Source: Coniella vitis (taxonomy: Eukaryota > Ascomycota > Sordariomycetes > Diaporthales > Schizoparmaceae). From it: a DNA stretch of 64,000 nt. The notes beneath the pieces were generated by a model. It was not told the origin of the DNA. It ran no database searches and was given only the letters and a program-made list of their open reading frames with translations. Both the position numbers and the translations under genes were made by a program. This document shows, one piece after another, positions 59,495-64,000 of this stretch (position 1 is its first letter; each line of letters starts with the position of its first letter). The stretch covers positions 1,302,001-1,366,000 of the forward strand of contig WUJK01000001.1 of the NCBI GenBank assembly GCA_011317545.1, in the 5' to 3' direction.

Positions 59495-59950
59495 TATAAT
59501 GATCCTTGCCTGAATCCCGGATTCTGGAAGTACCTATAAGTTGTATATTAGCAGGTGGGGAAGTATTACCTTTAAGTCTTCGTACGTTATCGAGCAATAT
59601 TAAGTATTATAAGTAATTAAGAGGGATTACCCTATTATATAAAATAATACTTAGATTTATAACTAAAGACTATAAGGAAAACTATCTAATAGCTAGGAAA
59701 TCTATCGTCCTTATATCCTTCTATTATCCTATTTATTAATATATAGCCTATCTAAGCCTATTAATGCTTATAGTTGCCTATTAACTATCCGATAGGTAAT
59801 AGTAATCTCTTATAGGCTTTACCCTAACCCTAATTATATTATCCGTATTCCTTATATAAGAGATCCCTATCGGTCCGTTAAGGTTCCGATTTACTAGTAT
59901 ATAATTACGCTAGCCTATTCCTATAACCTATATATTTATAGGTTATAATA
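59495..59950 (-). repeat. E5 3' LTR (456 bp)
   Basis: TATAATGATCC...GGTTATAATA. Its own variable cassette (TATAGCCTATCTAAGCC...). ACCCTAACCCTAA near 59821. Only the first 50 bases retain CA/TG. Confidence 0.87.
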
Positions 59951-60354
59951 TTATCTCCCTTTTATAAATCTTTATCCCTAAAGATCGTTCCTTATTCCTA
60001 TAAATAGTCCTGCTTAATATTCTTACTTCGGATTATATTTTCCTAATTCGTTATATCTTCTAGAATTATAAAATCGTATACTACGAATCCATCTTTATCT
60101 TTATCTAAGAAGCGTATTACTACTTTAAATCGTTTTATATATATCGAAACCTAAGGTTACAAAGTTATACCTTATTCGTTATACCTAAAGGAGGGGTTAA
60201 TATATAAGATAGTTAATAGTATAAAAAGTTATATATAGTATACTAAACGAAATCGTTCTTATAATACGTTACGAGTACTAGTATCCTTATATAAATGGTT
60301 TTTCTTAGTAGTTCTTATTATACTAGTATTAACTCTTTCCTTAATATTTAAGAT

Positions 60355-60718
60355 TAATAACGAGTTAATATATTTGGATAGTTATAAGTTAGAGGAGGAG
60401 GAGCGTCTACTTAAGTATTAGAGGGAACTTACCGATATATAAGCCTATCTAATAGAGACCTTAGCTAGATTATCTCGTTTAAAGAAGTAATAACGGTTTC
60501 TTTAGGAGAAGGGTATAAAGTTAGTAAACGCTAGTTTAAAAGAGGAGGAGTATAAGCGAATTACCGAGGCTATTTAGACCGTTACTACTAAGAAGGCCGT
60601 TTTATCTATATAAGATCCTTCGTTTAAGGGTACGGATTAGAATACGTTAGCAGCGCCTAATGCTACGATTAATTAGTCCGGATTCGATTTAGGAAGTCCG
60701 AGTATAGGTAGTTCTTAA
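60355..60718 (+). pseudogene. E5 antisense coiled-coil ORF (second subfamily)
   Basis: Plus strand, opposite to E5 pol. L-E-E-E-E-R-L-L-K, L-I-E-T-L-A-R-L-S-R-L-K-K, K-G-I-K-L-V-N-A-S-L-K-E-E-E-Y-K-R-I, then a less charged tail (A-A-P-N-A-T, S-G-F-D-L-G-S-P-S) to TAA at 60716-60718. Stops are RIP-type only. It shares the I-K-L-V-N block with H1 but lacks the G-L-L-P-E-G-F-I ending. Coiled-coil composition; function unknown. Confidence 0.62.
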
Positions 60719-60769
60719 TAAGGGGTCTAGTTATTCCTATAGGTAGTTATTATAGTTAAAGATATAAAT

Positions 60770-60841
60770 AGTCCTATAGCTTAGTAGTTAGAGTTCCTAG
60801 CTTCTTATTAGGAGGTCCGGGGTTTAATTCCTTATAATACC
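60770..60841 (+). ncRNA. tRNA-like sequence in E5 (72 nt, antisense to pol)
   Basis: Third copy. D arm GCTTAGTAGTTAGAG, anticodon arm CCTAG-CTTCTTA-TTAGG (TCT), variable loop AGGTC, T arm CGGGG-TTTAATT with a RIPed B box, 3' ATAATACC; 5' strand AGTCCTA pairs only partly. Exactly 72 nt, as in H4 and E2. Confidence 0.65.
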
Positions 60842-60869
60842 TTCTCTATCTAAGGCTATAATAACTTTT

Positions 60870-63800
60870 ATTTTTCGTATTCTTTAATAAGGTCTAGGTA
60901 TACGTTCTTTAGTAGTTCTTAAGTATTTTCCGAATTATTATAATTTTTCTATTTAATAAGGTATTATTTTCCGTATCCGTATTTATATAAGTCGAGAATC
61001 TATTTAACTTCGTATTATACTTATTCTAGTTCGATAATATCTATATCGTACGAGAGTTCTACGTCTACTAGTGCTAGTTCTAGGAGTAAAATATAGAAGA
61101 CTAGGTATAAATATATATATAGGATTTCGAATTCGTAGTTAACTAGTAAAATCTATTATATAATTTTATAGGGTCCGAGTTTTTTATAATCGAGTTTATC
61201 GTTAGGTCTAGTAATTTTAATATTTTTATAGTTAAGGTAAACTTTATCTCCTTTCTATAGGATTAGTCCCTTAGTCCTTTTCTAATTAGCGTATTTCGTT
61301 ATTTATTTTTTAACGTCTTAAAGTATATATTAAATATCTTCGTATAATTGCTTAATTCTTCTAGCGTATTAATCTACCGTTTCTACGTTTCCACCTAATA
61401 GTATTTTATAGTATACTATAGGGTTATATCCGTAGAATAGGAAGAATAGTAATTTTCCTATACTCGTTATATCTATACTATTATAAGCGAACTATATAGT
61501 TAGTAAAAGCTCGACCTAATTATCTTATTCGTAGTTAATATAATATTATAGATATTATTTTATAATTTAATTAATATATTCTATTTATCCGTCTATCTAA
61601 GGATAAAATGCTATAGATATACGTTATATCGTTCCGAGGTATTTAGTAAATAAGATCTAGAATTTTAATACGAATTTTCTATCTCTATCTAATATAATTT
61701 CCTAAGGTATTCTATAGTTAGCGATAATAATACGGAGGAATATATATACGAGTTCTTCTACGGTACTACTTTCTTTATATAGTAGGAAGTATATATACTT
61801 ATTTAATCTATAAACTACTACTAGGATACTATCGTATTATACCTAAGTTAAGGGTTCTCGTAAGAAAGATAGCTTAATAATAAAGTCTAGACTAATAGAT
61901 AACTAAATAGTTATAGGTATTAGTAGAGGTTATAGTAGTCCGTAAGGTTTATATCGTTCTATCTTATTCCGTTTATATATATCGTAGTTATTAATAATAT
62001 TTATAACTCGTTTCTTAAGGTTTAATAGATTTTAATAGTATTAGATCCTTTTATAGGTTGCTCTAATTCCTTAGTATTTATATATAGGTATACTATAGAT
62101 ATTTCTAATATAATCGTTTTACTCTAATATTATTATACTATCGAGGTTAGGTATTTCTCCTTCGATATATAGTATTACGTTAAGTTCCTTAGTAATAGAT
62201 AGTATAATAAGGTTACCGTCTAAATCTTCCTTAAAGATTACTATAATATTTTAGTCTTTACTATTACTATCCTTATAGTTTAACCGTTTACTAAGAGCGT
62301 CTATTTATTCGTTTTCTTTACCTTTATAGTAGATAATCTTAAAGTCGAATTCTAATAGAAATTCGTATTATCTAACTTATCGTTTATTAAGCTACTTTAT
62401 TAAGGTAAATACCTAAAGGTTCTTATAATCCGTATATATAAGAATTTATTATTTCGCGCCGATAAGATAGTATCGCTATTCCCTAAAGGCTTCTACTATT
62501 ACTATAAGTTCCTAATTAGGCATTTTATAATTAAGTTCTAATCCGTTTAGCTTCTTACTAAAGTTACTAACTATTTATAATCGTCCTTTATCGTCTCGTT
62601 ATCCGAGTTATCTACCGAGTATATAATCTAATACGTTTATCTCGATCTCGAAAACTTTATCTTAATCTGCTTCGATTAGGATTAGTTCTAATATAACTAT
62701 ATCTTTAATTATACTAAAGGCTTTCTATATTTATTTATTCTAATTAAAGGTAATATCCTTTTTCGTAAGTTCCGTAAGTAGTATTATAATATTATTATAG
62801 TTCTTAATAAATTATCGGTAGAAGTTAGTATAGCTTAAGAAGGCTCTAATATCTTTAATATTCTAAGGTATAGGCTAGTCCCTAACTACCTATACTTTAT
62901 CTTTCTATATTCGTATATACCTTAGTATAATAGTATATCCGAGGTAGTTAACTTCTTAAGTATTCTAGTTATATTTAATAGGTTCTATTAAAATCTTATT
63001 ATCTTAAAGGATTTATAGGATTATTATAATATACTTCTAATATTCCTCGAATATCTTTAAGTAAATAAGGATATCGTTTAGATAGGCGATTATAAAATAG
63101 TCGAGGTATTCGCGTAAGATAAAGTTTATTATTTCTTAGAATAATATAGGGGCGTTAATAAGTCCGAATAGTATAATAAGATATTCGAAATATCCGTAGT
63201 ATATTCTAAACGCTATTTTCTATTCTTCTCCGGGTTTAATACGAATATATATATATCCTTCCTTAAGGTCGAGGGCTATAAACTATTAGGCTCCTCTAAG
63301 TCTATCTCTAAGTTCTTTAAAGAGAGGTAAAGGGTATCGATTCTTAATTATAATATCGTTAAGTTATCGATAGTTAACGTATAATCGTAGTTTACCGTTT
63401 TTCTTTAGTATAAATAGGATTAGGTATCCTATTAGTAAATATAAGGGTCTAATATAGCCTTTCTTAAGATTTTCGTCGATATATTCTCTAAGTGCTTTAA
63501 GTTTATCCTTATTTAATCCGTAGATAGGAAAGAACTTTAGTTATTCTCCTTCTTTAAGTAGGATCTTATAGTTATATAAGCCGTACTTTAGTAGGCTATT
63601 ATCGAATTTTCCTTAAAATAGTTTAATAAACTTCCGATACTCTTTTAGTATACCGGAGAGGTCTTTAAATATATCTTTATCTTATATAATTACTATTATA
63701 AGGAGATATCGTTATATATACTTAATTCCTTCTTAAACTTATCGTAATAATATATCCTATTATTTATAAAATCCTATTATATTATATCCTAATCTACTAT

Positions 63801-64000
63801 ATCCCTTATTCTATTAGGTACTAATAATTATTAGATCCTTCTCTATAAGCTATCGAGGTTTATTATATCCTAAAGTAATTATCGTTTTAGCTCTTTTCGA
63901 TTTAGAGGTATATATAAATTCGTTTAAGCCCCTATTATCTAGGTATCGCTTAATAACTAAATCCGATCCTACGCCTTTAATTATAACCGTTTCTTAGGTA
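60870..64000 (-). pseudogene. E5 pol remnant
   Basis: Minus-strand chromodomain, integrase, RNase H and RT in the order and spacing of E1, with many RIP stops. It continues past the window end. Confidence 0.8.

Larger units (their letters stand above)
59951..64000 (-). mobile_element. Gypsy chromovirus E5, 5' end beyond the window
   Basis: Minus-coded. 3' LTR 59495-59950, leader, antisense ORF (to 60718), tRNA-like (60770-60841), chromodomain (about 60880-61010), integrase (61010-62300), RNase H (about 62480-62650), RT (about 63080-63420), reaching the spacer before protease at the window edge. Collinear with H4 throughout; heavily RIPed. Confidence 0.88.

Overview
The window is from a filamentous ascomycete (Pezizomycotina-type) genome. 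The genes have short 62-122 bp spliceosomal introns with GTAHGT-like donors and CTAAY branch points. The gene families are typically fungal: a BBE-like FAD oxidase, a P450, a Pth11-like membrane protein and an APH-type kinase. About 49 kb of repeats carry saturated RIP (repeat-induced point mutation): CA/TG dinucleotides are almost gone, TA is in large excess, and CAG/CAA/TGG codons have become stops.

Layout. 1-4605: unique DNA with one secreted BBE-like FAD oxidoreductase gene (three exons, 2117-3959, +). 4611-49013: one 44.4-kb composite retrotransposon insertion. Its two outermost 481-bp LTRs match each other and are flanked by the same 5-bp duplication (CCAAC at 4606-4610 and 49014-49018). 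Inside are several related Ty3/gypsy chromoviruses (H1, H2, E1, H4, E2) on both strands and two 8.3-8.5 kb Tad-like LINE copies (7783-16066, minus; 32517-40993, plus), nested within one another. Two nestings can be proven from target-site duplications: LINE copy 1 in H2 (16 bp) and E1 in H2 (TTATA). 49019-59237: unique DNA with a P450 (minus), a Pth11-like seven-TM protein (plus), an APH-family kinase (minus) and a small unknown two-exon gene (plus). 59238-64000: the start of a second RIPed cluster, an LTR broken by another gypsy element (E5) that runs off the window.

Most notable: every gypsy element whose 3' part is present carries, between the integrase/chromodomain end of pol and the 3' LTR, an open frame on the strand OPPOSITE to gag-pol. 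It encodes a charged, coiled-coil-like protein, with homologous sequence in at least four elements and a second subfamily in two more. Three of the elements also carry a 72-nt tRNA-like sequence on that same antisense strand, between pol and the antisense frame. The LINE likewise carries a long open frame convergent to its EN-RT-RNase H ORF. These accessory antisense genes are the best candidate for an undescribed system. All are RIP-killed here, so reading frames are inferred from continuity across RIP-type stops. Before the 44-kb insertion the FAD oxidase and the P450 would have been convergent neighbours about 1.26 kb apart.
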